Assembly (NCBI GenBank): GCA_004154925.1
Contig: QJNS01000114.1
Coordinates: forward strand, 1 to 64,000
Length of the DNA: 64,000 nt
Reading direction: 5' to 3'
Origin: Monosporascus cannonballus
Lineage: Eukaryota > Ascomycota > Sordariomycetes > Xylariales
Shown here: positions 12,350-27,000 of the stretch, one piece after another
Numbering within the stretch: the first letter of the stretch is position 1
Layout: every line of letters begins with the position of its first letter
Notes under the pieces: model-generated
The model's input: only the letters and a program-made list of their open reading frames with translations
What the model was told of the DNA's origin: nothing
Databases searched by the model: none
Program-made: the position numbers and the translations under genes

Positions 12350-14805
12350 TTAACCAAGCTCCATCATCTCTTCGAGGTCGTCCTCGTCCATATCGTAGTC
12401 CTCGTCCATCGCCGGCCGGCTCTCCTGTGCCCTGCGCATCGCCTCGATGGCGGCGAGGTTGCCGTCCTGCAGCTCCTTGATCCTCTCCTCGTCCTTCTTC
12501 TGCTGGTACGCCCGGAGGTCCTCGAGGCTCCACATGCTGATGCCCTCCTGGTCCCTAGACTTGAAGGGCCTCGCCATGTCGCGCAGGAACCTCTTGGCCG
12601 TGATGACGCCCATGTCGGTGCTGAGGTTGCTGTCGACCTCCTGCATGGCCTCGTTGATCCACTTCGGAAGCTGGTGCCGCTTCTTCTGGAACCGCCGGTC
12701 CGCCAGCACCATGATCCCGTAGTCGTCCTTGCCCCGGAGCACGCGGCCGAGGCACTGCGCGGCGTGGCGCATGGCGTCGAAGGACAGGAAGTCGTTCTCG
12801 CGGATGCGGTACGTCTCGCGCAGGAACTCGAGCCTGGCCTTGAGGATCCGCGACTCGGTGTACTGGAACGGAACGCCGATGCAGAGCACCGTCCGGCCGT
12901 ACTGGCGGTCGAAATCGATACCCTCCGAGACCTTACCACGGGCGACGCAGAGGAGAACGGCGCCTCTGCCGTTGCAGCAGGCCGTGCGATACGTCTCGAG
13001 CGCTAGCGAGGTCTCTTGCGCATCGGGCGTCTCGACCAGGATCAATTTGTACTTCCACACCTCGTCCAGGATTCCCATGCCCTGCCACATACTGATGATA
13101 GATTCCATGTAGAGGTAAGAGGGGAAGAACACGACCATGCCGTCGGGCGTGATCTTGGCGAATTCTGTCAATAGGTTTCCGTAGTTGCGGACTACGCTGG
13201 GTTCATTCCTGACTTGGAAGCTCGTGGATACGGGTGCCTGGTCGCTCCCTCGAGTGATGATCATAGGCAAGAATGATCTCCTAGCAAGCGTCATCGTATA
13301 TGACTCTTGGACCACGGTGGAGAACCCCAGCATCTTCGGATACATCTCCAAGGGCGATATGGTTCCCGAAGTTATGATGACGGAGCTAAACCGATCAAAA
13401 ACCGGTTTGATGGCGATGGCTGCGTCCAGACACGTAAAGTGAAGCACGGGATTGGGCACCTCGGCCGTGTCCGATTCGAAGGGTTCGAGAATGAGCAGAA
13501 AGCCTTTCTCGTAGGTAGCTACTAAGGTGGCGAATGTGGCAACCTCTTGTAGCGGTTGGTAGTCTTCGATGTTGGTCAGCTCGAGTGTCCTTACGAGAGA
13601 CGTTAGCCTCTCGGCGCAGAAGCGCAACGGCTTCTTCTCGATGAAGGTGTGCTCTTTGAGGTGTGCTAGAAATGACGGCGGCGTCTCTGAAATGACCTGG
13701 CGGACCTTCATGCGCGTCTTGAGATACTCGATGAAACGCTTTAAGAATGCCGTAAAATGCTCTGCTCTTCGAATATTGCCTGGAACCGCCTCCTTCAGCA
13801 GATCGTCAGGCAGAGCAGGGTTCGCCATGAATGCATCCTCCTGGCGGGTCTCATCAACATCGCGGAGACCTTCGACCAGCTTTTGGTATTCGTTCTCCAG
13901 CTGTTCCCGGTCCGTCTCCTTCATCTCGGTTATCTTACGCTCCAGGTTTTGCGCTCCTCTTGTGGCCTTGCGTAACGAGTCCTCGGTAATGTCAGTGCTA
14001 ACAGACTCGATGCAAACATTGTCAATGTTGTGTGCCTCGTCAAATACGACGATGCAGTCCTTGGAGAACTCCTTGGACACCCGCTCTGCTATCTTGGGAT
14101 CTAGCAAGTAATGATAGGAGTAAATGATGACGTTACAATACTGCATCTATATCATCCGAAGGGTAAGCAGGGGCCATCGTTTCGGCTGGGGGGCCGACAG
14201 AGGGAGAAACGTACCATCCGCCTGGAGGTGAAATAGGGACATTGCTTGTGCTGTTCACCATACCTCAGCAGGTCATCGAGAGTCCATACGCCATTTGGAA
14301 TCAGATTATGCGGTTCCAGTAGATCCAGGTTGTCATGATAGATGCATGTGTCGACGCTCTCACCCTTATCCTTCTTTTCTTTGATGAAGCCTGCGGTTAG
14401 ACTACGGCACCTCGCGTCCACGACCGCACCGCTCTTCTCTCTCTTGACCGAGGGATGGAGACACAGGTTCTTGCGGCTGGTCAGACCTAAGCCCCGGAAG
14501 TCTTCAGCATGACCCAATTCTTCGGCACGGAACTTCATGAGGGCCTTAAGCTCAGCCAGCGCCTTCTCGATCTCAGACATGGTACGAGAGCAGTAGATGA
14601 GTTTCCGATGCTCCGGATAGTGCTGCTGGTAGGCGACGATGAGCGACAGCAGCGATACGGTCTTGCCCGTTCCAGAAGGCATCTCCAGCACACAATGACC
14701 ACCAGCATCCAGCGTCCTCTTTAGGTCGCACATGTAGTCATACTGCTCTGGGTATATCCGTGGGTACGGGAAGAGCACCGGGAGGTCATCGATGAAGAAC
14801 TTCAT
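12350..14805 (-). CDS. RAD3: TFIIH DNA helicase Rad3/XPD (Fe-S, 5'-3')
   Basis: Exons 14805-14215 and 14146-12350 give 795 residues, the usual size of Rad3/XPD. The intron 14147-14214 (GTACGT...ATAG) joins FTSRRM to MQYCNVIIYSYHYLLDPK. Walker A is EMPSGTGKT with Lys48. The 4Fe-4S ligands are Cys115, Cys133, Cys154 and Cys189, spaced as in known XPD proteins. The DEAH box is VVFDEAHNIDN and motif VI is QCLGRVLRGKDDYG. The C-terminus is acidic. XPD unwinds DNA in nucleotide excision repair and is a structural part of TFIIH in transcription initiation. The start is the second ATG of the frame (MKFFIDDLPVLFPYPRIYPE), matching the family N-terminus; ten further codons upstream to 14835 are probably leader. 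TFB1, another TFIIH subunit, lies 37 kb away. Confidence 0.97.
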
Positions 14806-14835
14806 CCTTGCGGTGTATTCTAGGGGAAAGTGCAA

Positions 14836-17800
14836 TGTCTATGTTGTAAGAAATAGGCTCACGGAAAGGTCACGACCCTCTCGTAACGACTAAAAGAGGA
14901 GGAGGCGAGAAATTCCAAGCTTTTTCCTCGCACAGAAGGGAAGGTCAATCTCTCTAGCTTAAGAGGCGCGATGGTAAGTTTCCCAATTGCCCAGGTTGTT
15001 TACATACGAGCCATATGGTAGAGACTAGTTAGCGTTACTAAATAATCCCCTGCTTACCTCGCCGACGACCACTGTCTGCATGGCCTTTTGGATCAGTCTA
15101 GGTATCGATCAATGTCTGTTGTTGCTGATATCGTGGATGTTTGTTGCAGGCGTTTCTGCCTTGCCACACTTTCCACCTCTTTAAAATAAGATAGTAGTGG
15201 TCCATGCAGCTACATCCATCCATTAGTGCAGCCACCTTATCAGCCACATCGGGCATTTTGGTCCGAAGATTACCTAACGTCATCTGGATAAGGTCGGATA
15301 CTGGATTTAAGGATAAAACACCTCTACCTTAAATCCCTACTCTTATACTCATATTACCGCCTCCTAGATGTTCTACCCAAGATCTTATTCACATCTCCTA
15401 GACGCTACCGAAGGCCAGTGTGACTGACGGATGACCTCCTGTGGGCAGAGCGAGGTGCATATAGTGTACTTGGAGCTGACCTTGTGCCATATCTCCTACG
15501 AGGCCCGTTGAAGTTCAAATAGACTTCGGAAGCCGGAGCATGTGAGCGGCGTCATCCTATTCGGGATCTGAACCGAGAGGAGCTACTCGAAACTGATGAA
15601 AATGCGGCCGCTTCTGGCTTGGCTGAATAGCCTGGCGGGACCACCATCCTGGGTCTTGTACAACTCTCGGGTCAGGTATTCCGACAGCTCACCCCGCCGA
15701 TCCAAACACCCGGAAACCTTAACCTGGCCGGTTTATCTACTTGTCGGGGTAGGCGAACCGGCCGAGTATGATCAGCACCTAGCCATACCCATATGACTGA
15801 TGTGGCTAACAGGGTACTGTGTAGGGCTGATCGGCTGCTTCCAGTCGTCAATCAGAGAACCCCCACGAGCAGTAACATTCTCTAAGGTTGGACGGTTCAT
15901 CCTCCCAGGGGGAAATTGGAGGTCCCGCACGTCGCGTTTTAACATAGGTCAATGGCCGTGGCCGCATCTCGAGTACTGGTAAGCAACTGCCGATATGAAA
16001 CTTCATTTATCAATCCCTAGCATTCTTCAGACGCCTGCATATTATATAACTAGGCAGTAAGATGATACAGGGTTGAGAGGTAAGAGTGTGTGAGGCATAA
16101 TGGGACACAACCACCAACTTTGCACGCAGCATGCCGGCAACGGGGTATTCAACCACATGGAGGACCATGCAGATACCCAAGCGCCCCAGCTAACTGGCTC
16201 TACTGGGCTTGCAGACCACGGACTTTACGCGCTGCCGAATCCACGAATTACCGTAATTGCCTTTATATCCGTTACAGAATCGATGCAGTTTGCTGAAATA
16301 TGTGAACCAATTTGAGATACACGTCACTAACACCTTCTTACTCAGCCGTATAAGCTCTGGGAGACACAATCATATATTAGGTAGATCCTAAGCGCCTCGA
16401 GACCGGTCTCGCCGAATCGATTGCAACAGTAGCAATTACGTCCTAAGACCCGTCCGGCGATAGCAGCCGCTTGGTACTATGACGCACGACGCATCCTATC
16501 TCCAAACCCGGGGCAACTTCGCGTTGTTTCATCGTCACCAACTGCATTTGTAGTTGGCAGCGCTTCGGGGCCATAATCGGGAAAATGTGATGGCACTTCG
16601 TATTTACGAGCCATGCATCATTGAACCTGTGACCGGCCAAAACTTCCAACCGGGCACCTAACCTGCTTACCTAGTTCCTACTGCAACATACCAATATGGC
16701 CCATGATTCACTCGACGGTCACTCGAAGGTCACCACAAACGACGAGGCAGTCACATGCGGAGGGATATGATCCAACGCATCTAGAATGCTTACTAGGTAC
16801 ATATCTAGGCTCGTACACAGGAGCCGGCCCGGCGAGGGCGTGCCGTATATTATCGCTTCCTGGATTTAACATAGCCTTCCGAATAAGTTTTAATGCAATC
16901 CATTCATAAGACTTTACTAGCAAGACATGGGAGGGCCGACGTCCACCTCTATCTCGCATACCCGAATCTAGGCAAGGCGGTTCCCCTAATAGCATGGCAA
17001 AGAACCGTGCAGATGGAGCCCCGGCGAATAGAATTATTTTTGTCGCTTGGGGCTCGTGGCGTCGCAGGATCCAGATACGCCAAGATACGCATGCGAGATC
17101 CGTGGCCCAAACGGCGAAGCGGATTCCTCACAATCCTTGCCCCTTGGGGCCATCTACGTTCGGAACAGGTTTACATAAACATCAGAATTGCGCAGCCTAA
17201 CTTACGTTCAGGACGAGAGCGGTTCGCTCCTAAGGCACTTAGTACGTCGCCTGATAGATACGAGATTGTATCTTGTTTCAGCTACCTACCTATGTAACTT
17301 ACCTCGCAGTCTAGGATAGGCTGTTCATCGAAGCATGTTGTAAAGTACTAATACAAATTTCGATCGAGTTCAGTAATAGGTGCAAGTCAGACTGTCCTCA
17401 TGACTGCCTGACTATTTATGGACTTCGCGTACCTGACCTCTGTTACATGCGTCATCGAAAACTAGCAACGTCACGTATGAGAGCAACTGGTCAGGGAGTC
17501 AGCCAGAATTGCGACTTGCTATATCTCCTACTTCAAGAAGGCTGACGACAAACCATGTTGTAGGTGGCTGTAGTCGCAGGTTAAAGTCATTGCCTCTAAC
17601 GCTTATTCTACCTACCCTTAGTTCAACCGCATACAGCCCCATTGGGGTCTGTTGGTACTGATTCGTTGGGCGATACTACAGGTAGCAATGATGTTGAGGT
17701 CCTCTAAATCGAGGCCATAACGTTTGGGTCGCTGATTGCCCAAGTCAATTGGAAAGGTGCTTAAAGTGTACCTAGTGGGGGCGTGAGGATGGGGACCGCC

Positions 17801-19685
17801 ATCTCTATAGCCTCGACGCTTTTCCACGTTAAGTGCCTGAGTCATCGTCGCGATGAGGGTTGTAGAATTTGCAGTTTTCTCCAATGCGACCTCGGTACGT
17901 GCCTAAGGTTTTTGCCTCGTTTAACGGCGGAAATTCAGTCGTGCAGCCGTATCGTATTATACCTACCTACCCATGTAGGTAGTCTCTTGTTTATCGAGCC
18001 TCTGGAGAGTCTCCCTACCCGGTATACTAGCCATCGCCCCAAATGCCGTCCGGCGAGCAGTGCCTACATGTGGAAAACGCTTCACTGTCCGCCATTTTCG
18101 TTCCCGGACGAAATACCCCTTGTTAAAGAGAGTTACGAACACTTGAAGTTCCCGACAAGTAGACAGGAAGAGGCTACCTAACCAAGGAGGGATGGTTCAG
18201 CTCTTAGCCCCACAGAGCTGCGCTAAAGTTCCGAAAGTGCCCAACGGACCTACCCTTACAGATCTACCGCGCAAGGCACAAGAGAGTAGACACCCTATTA
18301 TGCACTTAATGAAGTACTGCCCCATTGCACTAAAATATGCTGTTGGTAGGTCGCACACAATAGTAGCACATGATAACATACGACGTCAAGTATTCGAGGC
18401 CGAACGAGCTTCTGCCGTTTAATGGACTCTGCGCTTGTTATACTCAGTAGGTATGGAAGTGAATAGATCACTCGTGTTGTATCGTATATCATCCATTGTT
18501 CGGCCTTTATCAACAAATGCTAGCATGGCCGGAATCACTTGCAAACCCACCAATCATGACAACCTCACCGTCCTTTCTACGTATAGGAGACAATCACCAT
18601 ACCTCTTTCAAATCTGGGGTCCTCGCGGTTTCTCCACTCAGCGCTATACTAGTTTAGATTGTGCTTTGGGGTCAGCTCCTTGCCAATAAGGTAATCATTG
18701 CTTCAAATCTTTCTTCTCCCGTTTTAGCCAGAGCTGAAACCTGTTTTTGCGCTTGTTATAGCATTCAAGCGTGGCGGTTCCATGGCTGCTTCTTGGGTTC
18801 CAATTTCCGCCTGTGGCTCACAACCAACGACGTTATCATCGTCATTGTCAGAGCTCTCACATGCGTAGCAACCCTACGCACCCTTGCTTGCGTCTTATGG
18901 TCCCAGTAAGGCTTTGACGACCCACTCCTTCCTACGAAAATGCGTCTTCTAGCAGGGACTCCCGGCGCTCCACTCAGCACGCGTTGATGTGCCTGGCAGC
19001 TAGCGTCTGCAGGCGGCCAGGCAAGCCGGACTCCCTGATACCAGTTGGCTTGTATCGGCCAACGTGCACTCCCGACAACGCCAGATCAAATATGTCTTCA
19101 GCATTGTAAATAGAGGAGACCTCCTGTGCTGTCGCGAAGAGGCAGGCTGTGGCAGTTCTATGAGCGGGTAGTTGTTCGCCTCGGCTCCGTACACTACGGA
19201 CTTGCAACAAACTTGGTCGCCGTTGGAAGCTTCTTGTCGACTGCCTGCCCTATAACTGTTATGGACTAGTAGTGGTCAGAGAATCTACTGTCACATCGCC
19301 CTTGTGCCCTGCCCTGATCGATTCTCCACTGCTTAGTATATCCACACCTCCCCCAGCCCTACACTTACCTAGGGGGGAAGTAGCGCGTGCGTTGGGTGAT
19401 CTTGTCTTTAGTCTTTACCATTAGCTATTTCAATGTGCACCAACAGGCGGCTTTCTCGAAGTAAGGAAGACTCGCATGTGGCATATAACTGTGTTAGCAT
19501 CCCACTTTCTCGGCATCCTGATATGTAGACACTAAGCACGCTCCAGGGCGACCACAGTCCAAACCCCCGGGAACATAGCACTCGTATGGCGGTCGTGATA
19601 CATCGCTCAGCCTTATCATCAACAGCTTAAATTCAAAACCGCCGCCCCCTCCCCGCCTTGACCAAGGCGCTCATATAACTGCGTG
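14836..19685. other. 4.8-kb gene-free region with near-balanced base composition
   Basis: Only short overlapping frames are present and none shows a recognisable domain. I found no tRNA B-box, 5S rRNA, transposon termini or long repeat by eye. The left end contains the RAD3 promoter and the right end the promoter of the zinc-finger gene. A short imperfect inverted repeat of CTACCTAC and GTAGGTAG lies at 17961-17982. The composition is neither GC-rich like the genes nor AT-rich like the block after 59.74 kb. Confidence 0.5.
17961..17982. repeat. CCTACC/GGTAGG inverted motif
   Basis: ACCTACCTAC is followed after four bases by GTAGGTAG, forming a short inverted repeat. Similar CCTACCTA or TAGGTAGG strings recur between genes throughout the window. 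Function unknown. Confidence 0.5.
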
Positions 19686-21003
19686 ATGGAATGCTCACCT
19701 CCGCCACTGACCTTGTCGCCTCGTTCTCCCCCTGAGACATTGTATTTGGGAAGTCCAACGCCAGACTATTTCCAGCCAGATTTCATGGGAAATCCCCAAA
19801 AAATCACGAACTTATACGGGCAGTCTTGTGCCACGTCGTCTTCCATCATGGATGCGCAGAACTCACTACCGCCTCAAGATACAGCGACTCCGCATGGGTT
19901 GTCTGCGCGTACCGTGCCTCAGCCTTTACCAGCATTAAGCCTACCGAACATTCTCTCGGCAGAGTATGATCCCTTCGTCAACTATGAGCCCAACCCAACC
20001 AGCCACTACAGCCATGATGCGTATACTTCGCAGCCGTCCCAAGGCTCGATCGTATCTAATGACTCCTCGGTAGCCGGGACGCCTTGCCGCTCTCCGGACC
20101 CGGTGGAAAGGTATGGACATCCGTATCCCCGGATGGCGACTCCTACAACGCGAACCAAGGCGGAAGGCGTCGTTGACTACGCCAGAGCGTCTGCGGCGTC
20201 CCAGTATCCGTCACCTCGCTCTTCTCATACCGTCCCGACGGACTCGAACAGCTACGCGTGTGATATTGTTAACCGGAGTTATCTAACGGAGTTGTCTTCG
20301 ACGACGTGGTCAAGATCTGAATACCTCCCACTCGAGGCGGACCACCCTCCCACCGGTACCGGTGGCCTCGGATCTACTCTCCTCCCGGGCGGGCGACGGA
20401 CCCGAGCGCAACGGAGCCAGAAGAAGCCCCGGAAATGTACCACAAAAGAGGACGCCAATTTTATATGCGAGGTCGAGGGGTGTGGCAAGCTCTTTAGCAG
20501 AAGCTACAACTACAAGGCTCATAAGGAAACACACGACGAGAAGCGGGAGTACCCGTTTCCTTGCACGGTGCCCGACTGCAAGAAGAAATTCGTACGGAAG
20601 ACAGACCTCCAGAGGCATAATCAAAGTGTCCACATGAAGGAAAGGAACCATGGATGCGACTACTGCGGACGCATGTTTGCCCGCAAAGATACTCTTCGCA
20701 GGCACGTGCCCTCCTGAAAGAACCCCCCACCCCCCTTTCCCCCCCAGGAACCCACATCAGATTCCTTTGCTAACTTCTCATAGGCACATGGAAGACGGCT
20801 GTTCCAAGCGATTCGACATCGGGATTCTTGATATACGCGGTCAGAGCCAGGATGTTTACAATTCCAGTACGAGACACCTTGGCAACTCTGAAGGACAATT
20901 TGTGCCTCCGCCACCCCACCTGCCTTCCCGATCCAAATCTCCGACGAGGAACAGCGTCTATCTAAGTCATATGCCCCTTTGCGACCGACAGATGAGGACA
21001 TGA
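19686..21003 (+). CDS. C2H2 zinc-finger protein, probable transcription factor, with a GC-AG intron
   Basis: Predicted exons are 19686-20701 and 20784-21003, giving 411 residues. The first ~255 residues are Ser/Pro-rich and likely disordered. Three tandem fingers follow at about 258-345: FICEVEGCGKLF with YKAHKETH, FPCTVPDCKKKF with LQRHNQSVH, and HGCDYCGRMFARKDTLRRH. Read without splicing the frame stops just after RRHVPS, cutting finger 3. A GC-AG intron (20702-20783; donor AG|GCACGT, branch GCTAAC, acceptor CATAG) gives LRRHMEDGCSKRFD, so finger 3 becomes C2HC and the protein gains about 70 C-terminal residues ending in DRQMRT. The continuation HMEDGCSKRFD fits what I know of related ascomycete fingers. 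DNA binding is inferred from the fingers; target genes are unknown. The start could lie further upstream in an unseen exon. Confidence 0.75.
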
Positions 21004-24000
21004 CATGTATACATTAAGGCTTCCATCCGGTTTCATTATTTCTCTATTTGGAGTCTGTGGCGGCAGGCGGCGGTGTGGATGAACGTATTGTAGCTCCCGC
21101 GGGGACCGAATGGCTGTATTTCCGCGTAGCTTCCGGCATCTCAGGGGCTAAACAAGTCCTAAATGATGTATGAGTATTGTCACTGATCGGCTACAGCGGA
21201 AGGCACGTGGGATAAACGGCGTTCAGGGGTCTTTCGGGTGCAGAAAGCAAGCTGCGTGTAACATTAATGACTACGGTCTAAATCAACACAATGACAAGGA
21301 AAATGGTTATGGATCCAGTGATCCAAAAGTAGGAAATTTGTTCGCCTGATTTGGGCCAATCAAGGACGGGCAGGTGTTGGCGAACTTGGCAAAGGAGCCG
21401 AGTTTTACTTGAGCTGCACACGGAGTAAATAGAGTAGGGGTGTCTTGGTTACAAAACCACTTCAAATGCTACCTTGCTTGTATCCCATTTCTCAGTCCAT
21501 ACGGTTCACGCTTCTTTAACCTCGGGTTGTAATAACTTTGAACCCATCAACAGAAACCCCTCATCTCCCAACAGACAGATACCTGCGTATGCATGAACCG
21601 TGATATTGGAAAGGCCGCGATCTTTCTTTTCTCTCTAGTAGATGGCCTCGACGCTACCAAAGCTCGGAAAGAGGTTAACCTACAGAAGAATCCTTGTATA
21701 TCACTAGTACGATTTCTTATTCAGTGGGCCCCAACATCGTGCCACTTCAACCCCTTATTGTACGGCATAACGCACGCCGCTCTAATTAATGAATCTAATC
21801 AGGATTCCTATATAATTCAGCTTAATTTACAAATTCCTTGTATCAGTTTTTTCCTTCTTGCGAATATGGTACTTGTGCGTGAGATAGAACCTATATACGA
21901 AAGCCTCCCTATGGCGTATTTCTGTCGGCCGTACTAACGCTAACAATAAAACAAGGATTTCGCTGGTACAGCTGCGGGTTGGAACAGGGGTCGTTTCGGA
22001 CCGGGCGCCAAGGACCAACATACAGTGAGAGCCTGCCCTATCAATGCTACTACGAATTAATAATGGTCCGGATGAGACTTGTTAGGGGCGATGCTGGGGG
22101 TGCATTAGCATCAACACCGCATTCCTAACAATACTACGCACGACTTAGTAAGATCAAGCGCATGCACGGGACTCGGCTCGTCATAAAGGAGGATGGTCGC
22201 GAATGGATCATCATACGCTGACCTAAACAGTTTAATGTTAGGCAAACGAATTGAAAAACGGGGCTAAACATCCTTCCGTCCTCATCTGCCCCGCCGGCCC
22301 CACTTAAACGGCGATCGAGAAAACCGCGTTTCAACAACCACTGCAAGGAGCCCGAGAAAGGACGGTACATTAGCGTGCGAACTTCTACGTAACAAGGTCT
22401 GCAGTTTAGTCTCGATGCTACGCTGGATCCCCCTTCCCCAGTCCCGCAATTTCGGGGACCCAAACCTTTGGCCCCCATGCCTAAGTGGGTTTAGCCTCAT
22501 GCATGGTACTGTTTAGGGCTGTCGTACGAGATCCGCGCTAGAGAAACCCTCCCTTTACAGGGTCACTTGGGATGAACATCGCGCACGGGAGCCACCCCAG
22601 TCTATCTTAAAGCAACTTGAAGCTATCCACTGTATATACCATACCAATGAAAGTATAGATACTTGTATATACTCAGTGGCCATCCGCAACAGGGCTTACT
22701 TTTTGCCTTGGCTGAAAATCACGGGTAGATGTGGAGCAGTCGTATATTGAAAAGTTTCGAGCGTTTACATGGCCCCCTGTGCAAGCGTGTAGCCTAACGT
22801 ATGTGAAACCATGTATATGATCCAAGTACTACATGGTAGCGTAGCTAGAATCATCCATTACGTTGCACGTAGGTATAGGGCGATAGACTTACACATATAG
22901 TTAGATATGTAGTAGCGTTACACCGTTACCCGCTGATAACCGCGAACGAAATGTAAAATTAGTCATTTGTCCCTATTCCAGCGCTATAACGGACGGGCGA
23001 CAGGGCACTGGACCGGGTATACATCGTGATTACGGATAGCGTTGCTCCCCTAGGATCTATAGAATCTCATGGCCTCCGCGATTCGACTCTTGGGGCAAAA
23101 TAGTTCCCCGCGAAAATTATAGCAACGTCACAGCAACTATTGCCTTTTGTAGAGACCGTCATGGGCACGCACTCTAGTCGAACATGTGCTGATTAGCATT
23201 TTAGATGCTTGGGTGTAAACGACGGTTATCGTTACAAGTACACGTAAGTAGTAATAAGTATACATAGGCACGTGGAATTAAACTCTAAGGATAATATGAT
23301 TTTCCGAAAAGGGGAAGAGGCGTTAGCATTGCATGCCCAGCGATCAGAAAACGGATACCCTATTGGGGGATGCCTGGAGTTCGGTCCGTCTCCCGTCAGC
23401 CTCGCTGGTGATCAGAAACTACCCAATGAAGAATCTCGGCGATATGCAACCGGACTTGCACATCACACGGCCGGCGTTCCCAATACAACGGCTTACTATT
23501 ACATACCTACCCATATAGTAATTAAGTACGTATCGTTACAGTAGCTCGGCATGCCGGCCGTTGCGATAGATAAGTCAGCAGTAGCTATCGATGGATGGCT
23601 GTTGCTCCCTTCTTATCCGTCGAAGAAAGAACAACCACCAGCTAGACAGTGTCCGGACTCGACCCTAACTGCCGGCCTGGCTTATACGGGGAAAAAGCGA
23701 ATACCCGTGTGCCTTTCCATCCGGGGGCTTCTGCTTAGTCAACCGCCCTTCTCAGAAGCATCATCGTGTACAAGGTACTGGGGCATGGCGTAGCATCGGT
23801 TTTCAGCCACGTGGGAAGATCTGGAACGCCCTCCTGCATCCAACTGCAGCCTCACGGCTGAGACTCCGGATGGAGTGCTACCCCAGGATTCTATTCGGCG
23901 TCCATGCGCCTTGTTCTATCTTCCGGGCTGCGCGAGCGTCCTCGGAGTACGGCCAGAAAGTTCTGCCCGTTACTGGCCGTGTTCGTCCGTTCGGGGGGCT

Positions 24001-27000
24001 GGGCTTTCCAGGCAATCTGGCCCCGAAATTAGCGCTTACAATTGTGAACGGTGTCGTACCGTATGAGAAGCTCATATTTCGGCAAATGATAAAATCATCC
24101 GTCATTATCCGCCCTTTCGCTACGTAATAGGCCGAGGTTTTCGTTGGAGAGAGGCGGTCAGCATATGATTTATTTTAAGTCCCACATACGTGCTTCCATT
24201 CCTAGTAGTTGAATTTCAGCCCGGTACAAGTACCCCGGTAGGTATATGGGTACGCGGCACTGCCACCCCACAATATGCCACTCCCGCTGTGACCCAACTC
24301 CCTTTCGCCAACAAGAGCCTGACCCTTGATCCCTGTTCCAAGCCATCCGCGCTGCATCTGCCGTGTAGCCCATGTGATCCCCGAAGTCTTGCACCTTGAT
24401 ATCAGCTAGCTGATGTAACAGGAGGCTCTAAGATAGTAGGCAGCAGTTCTCCAGAGCGAAACATTGAAACCCAGAGGAACCAAACTGCATCTGTGCTGGC
24501 CATCGAGTGTCGATATTGGAAAATATGACATCGTGACGCCAATGTGCAAAGGGCTGGTTTGGAGATGATCCTCCAGACCCTAAGAACTCGACCCAGTCCT
24601 AGCCGGTGCGGGTCGGCGATTCCCATGCCTACTCGGCTCACCCTGTCAGGCTATCCTTCTGTGGGCAAGATTTCAGTAGACAGCCCCAACTGGTCCGTTC
24701 AGGGGAAGATAATTGCGACATCGACACGTTCTCGAGACACCATAGCCCCCCAACAAACATAAACCATATACGAATATGGCCTTGGGAAGGCAACCCTGAA
24801 CCCCCAAATCACAGCGAACGGGCCCATCTATATAAATTAATCAGGTGGTTTCAGGAAGCCGCACAATCGAAAGTCTCTCCTTCGCGACAACACATCGTGT
24901 GATTTGTGTAGTTGGAGAAGATCGCTGATTGTTAGTCAGTCCTCGTCAGACCGATCGACCCCTTAATGAGGGGGGAGGAATTTGGCAGCACCATGCAACC
25001 GGATTTAGCTTAAACCGGAAACCAACTTGTTCAGTAAATATGTGGGTTGGCATACGCAATAGTCGTCAATGTCCTGACTCACGTTGGCCGTTGTTGCCTG
25101 CTCGCGATCGTGGTCGTGATCTACCACTTGCTGTCCGTGCGCCCCGCTGCTGGCGGCTTGTATCCGCAACTCTTGGTCTACCAGAAGCGTTGGAGATATC
25201 ATCTATTCTCATCAAGGCAGTTATGGGCTGGGGAGCGTTGCTCTTTCTTTCCTATGAGAGAATAGGGGCATAAAAGCCTCACTGATATCGAGTGTGATGG
25301 TCATGTATGTGTATACCTGGCCTGATATCGAACGGGAACCCAATTCGAAGTAACTTGCCCGGCATGGACATCATACGGAGACACGCAGGGGAAGGCCGGC
25401 TCCGATTCCAGTAGCATCAGTCGGATTCACGGTCTGGTACCGCGTCTGTTACATAGTTACCCGGGCCTTTGTATCTAAGGAGGACGAGGGACGATTCCGT
25501 ACGTGGTACTATCCCTTCGCCACATTGCAGATATTGCATGCATCAACACCATTGAGAATAGTCAAGATTACATTGAAGCGGAGACCGGCTCTCGATCATG
25601 GTAGACGGACGTATGTCGCTATTGTACGTGTATACAAGTCCTAACACAAGCTTTACCATGGGCTGATAGAGCGACGAGGACTCTAACGAGGGGTGTTGGC
25701 GGATCGCCAGCAAGGCATAATCACTGTACAGGGGACATCTAAAGTAACACTTGACGACCGGCCAATCCTACGGAGGCAGTGACTGTGAATATTCTCCGGG
25801 AGGTCTTAGAGCACGCTTTTACGCCTCCGAAATCCGGCTCTAGCATGCAGTATCATCCTAGAATCTGTAGATCCCAAAGTCTCTTTCGCCCCGAAGTATA
25901 GCCCATGATATATCAGACCAGTATTGCATAGCTGCATGAGCCATGTTCTCTCATAGCCCCTATTCTCGCTAAACGAGCCCGTGACGGCCGTGGCCCGCAT
26001 GTGTGCAGGATTCCCGCAAGGAATAGTTAAGTGCCAGGAGCGAGATGTATGGTGTAGTCGGATCAGAGGCTACCAAGACAAGCTAAGTCCCACACCATCT
26101 CATTCTATGCAAGGGGGGGCGATGAGATGGAAGATCGAGACTGAGTGTCCTATTGCTCTATAAAAGCGTAGTAGAGCGAAGCGTCAACATCATATTTGCA
26201 GACTTGAAGACTCGCTACGCTTGGTATTTCCCGCATTAACCCTAAGCAGTCGTAAAAGTAATCCTTTCTAGGCTATCGGCTAGAGCGGAAAAGGAGACTC
26301 GGGTGCCGCCAAGTGGCGATAACACTTGGTTGGGGCAATCAGGCCTCTTCGTTGTAAGCCGCCCCAAGATCCTTATACTGAATGCACCTTCCACGTGGGC
26401 TACTAAGCTTCCCTAGAAGTCCGTCATTAGATCATCGTGCGATCGTGGACCTTTCCTTGAGCGCGCTGTCTCGCACCGAGCACTTGCCGCCGTGGATCTA
26501 GGTGGTCACGGAGAACGAACTGCCAGCAAACGTGCCCCTGAGGCGAGCGAATTCCACTTCTGCCGAATGCGATTATACTCCTCTAACATCAGTTATGGGA
26601 CCCCATCGACGAAGCCTGACGCGTCGCGAATAGAGAATAAAGGTACTCTTTGCACCTCGGGACGGAATGCGAAGCTCCTAATTATGCGGTGTTCTATTCC
26701 TTTTCTGAAAGTCTAACGATACACCACTTGGAATTGGTATATACTCTGCCGTCCGCACGCCCTTGGTATCAGAGTTCACGTATTCCCCCTGAATCGAAAG
26801 CTACAGAAAGGGGCCGGGAAATGAGGACGAGTTCCCGGTCTAGAACGAGTGGCGCCTGAGGATGCGTAGACATCCCATACATAGGCAGCCTGTGCGCCTT
26901 CCATGTTTCCTGGCTTTTTTTATTTCTCTTATTTTTTAAATTTTAACCCCCCATTTTAAATTTCTGATATGTCTTTCACAAATCTTTTCCTTATAGCTGC

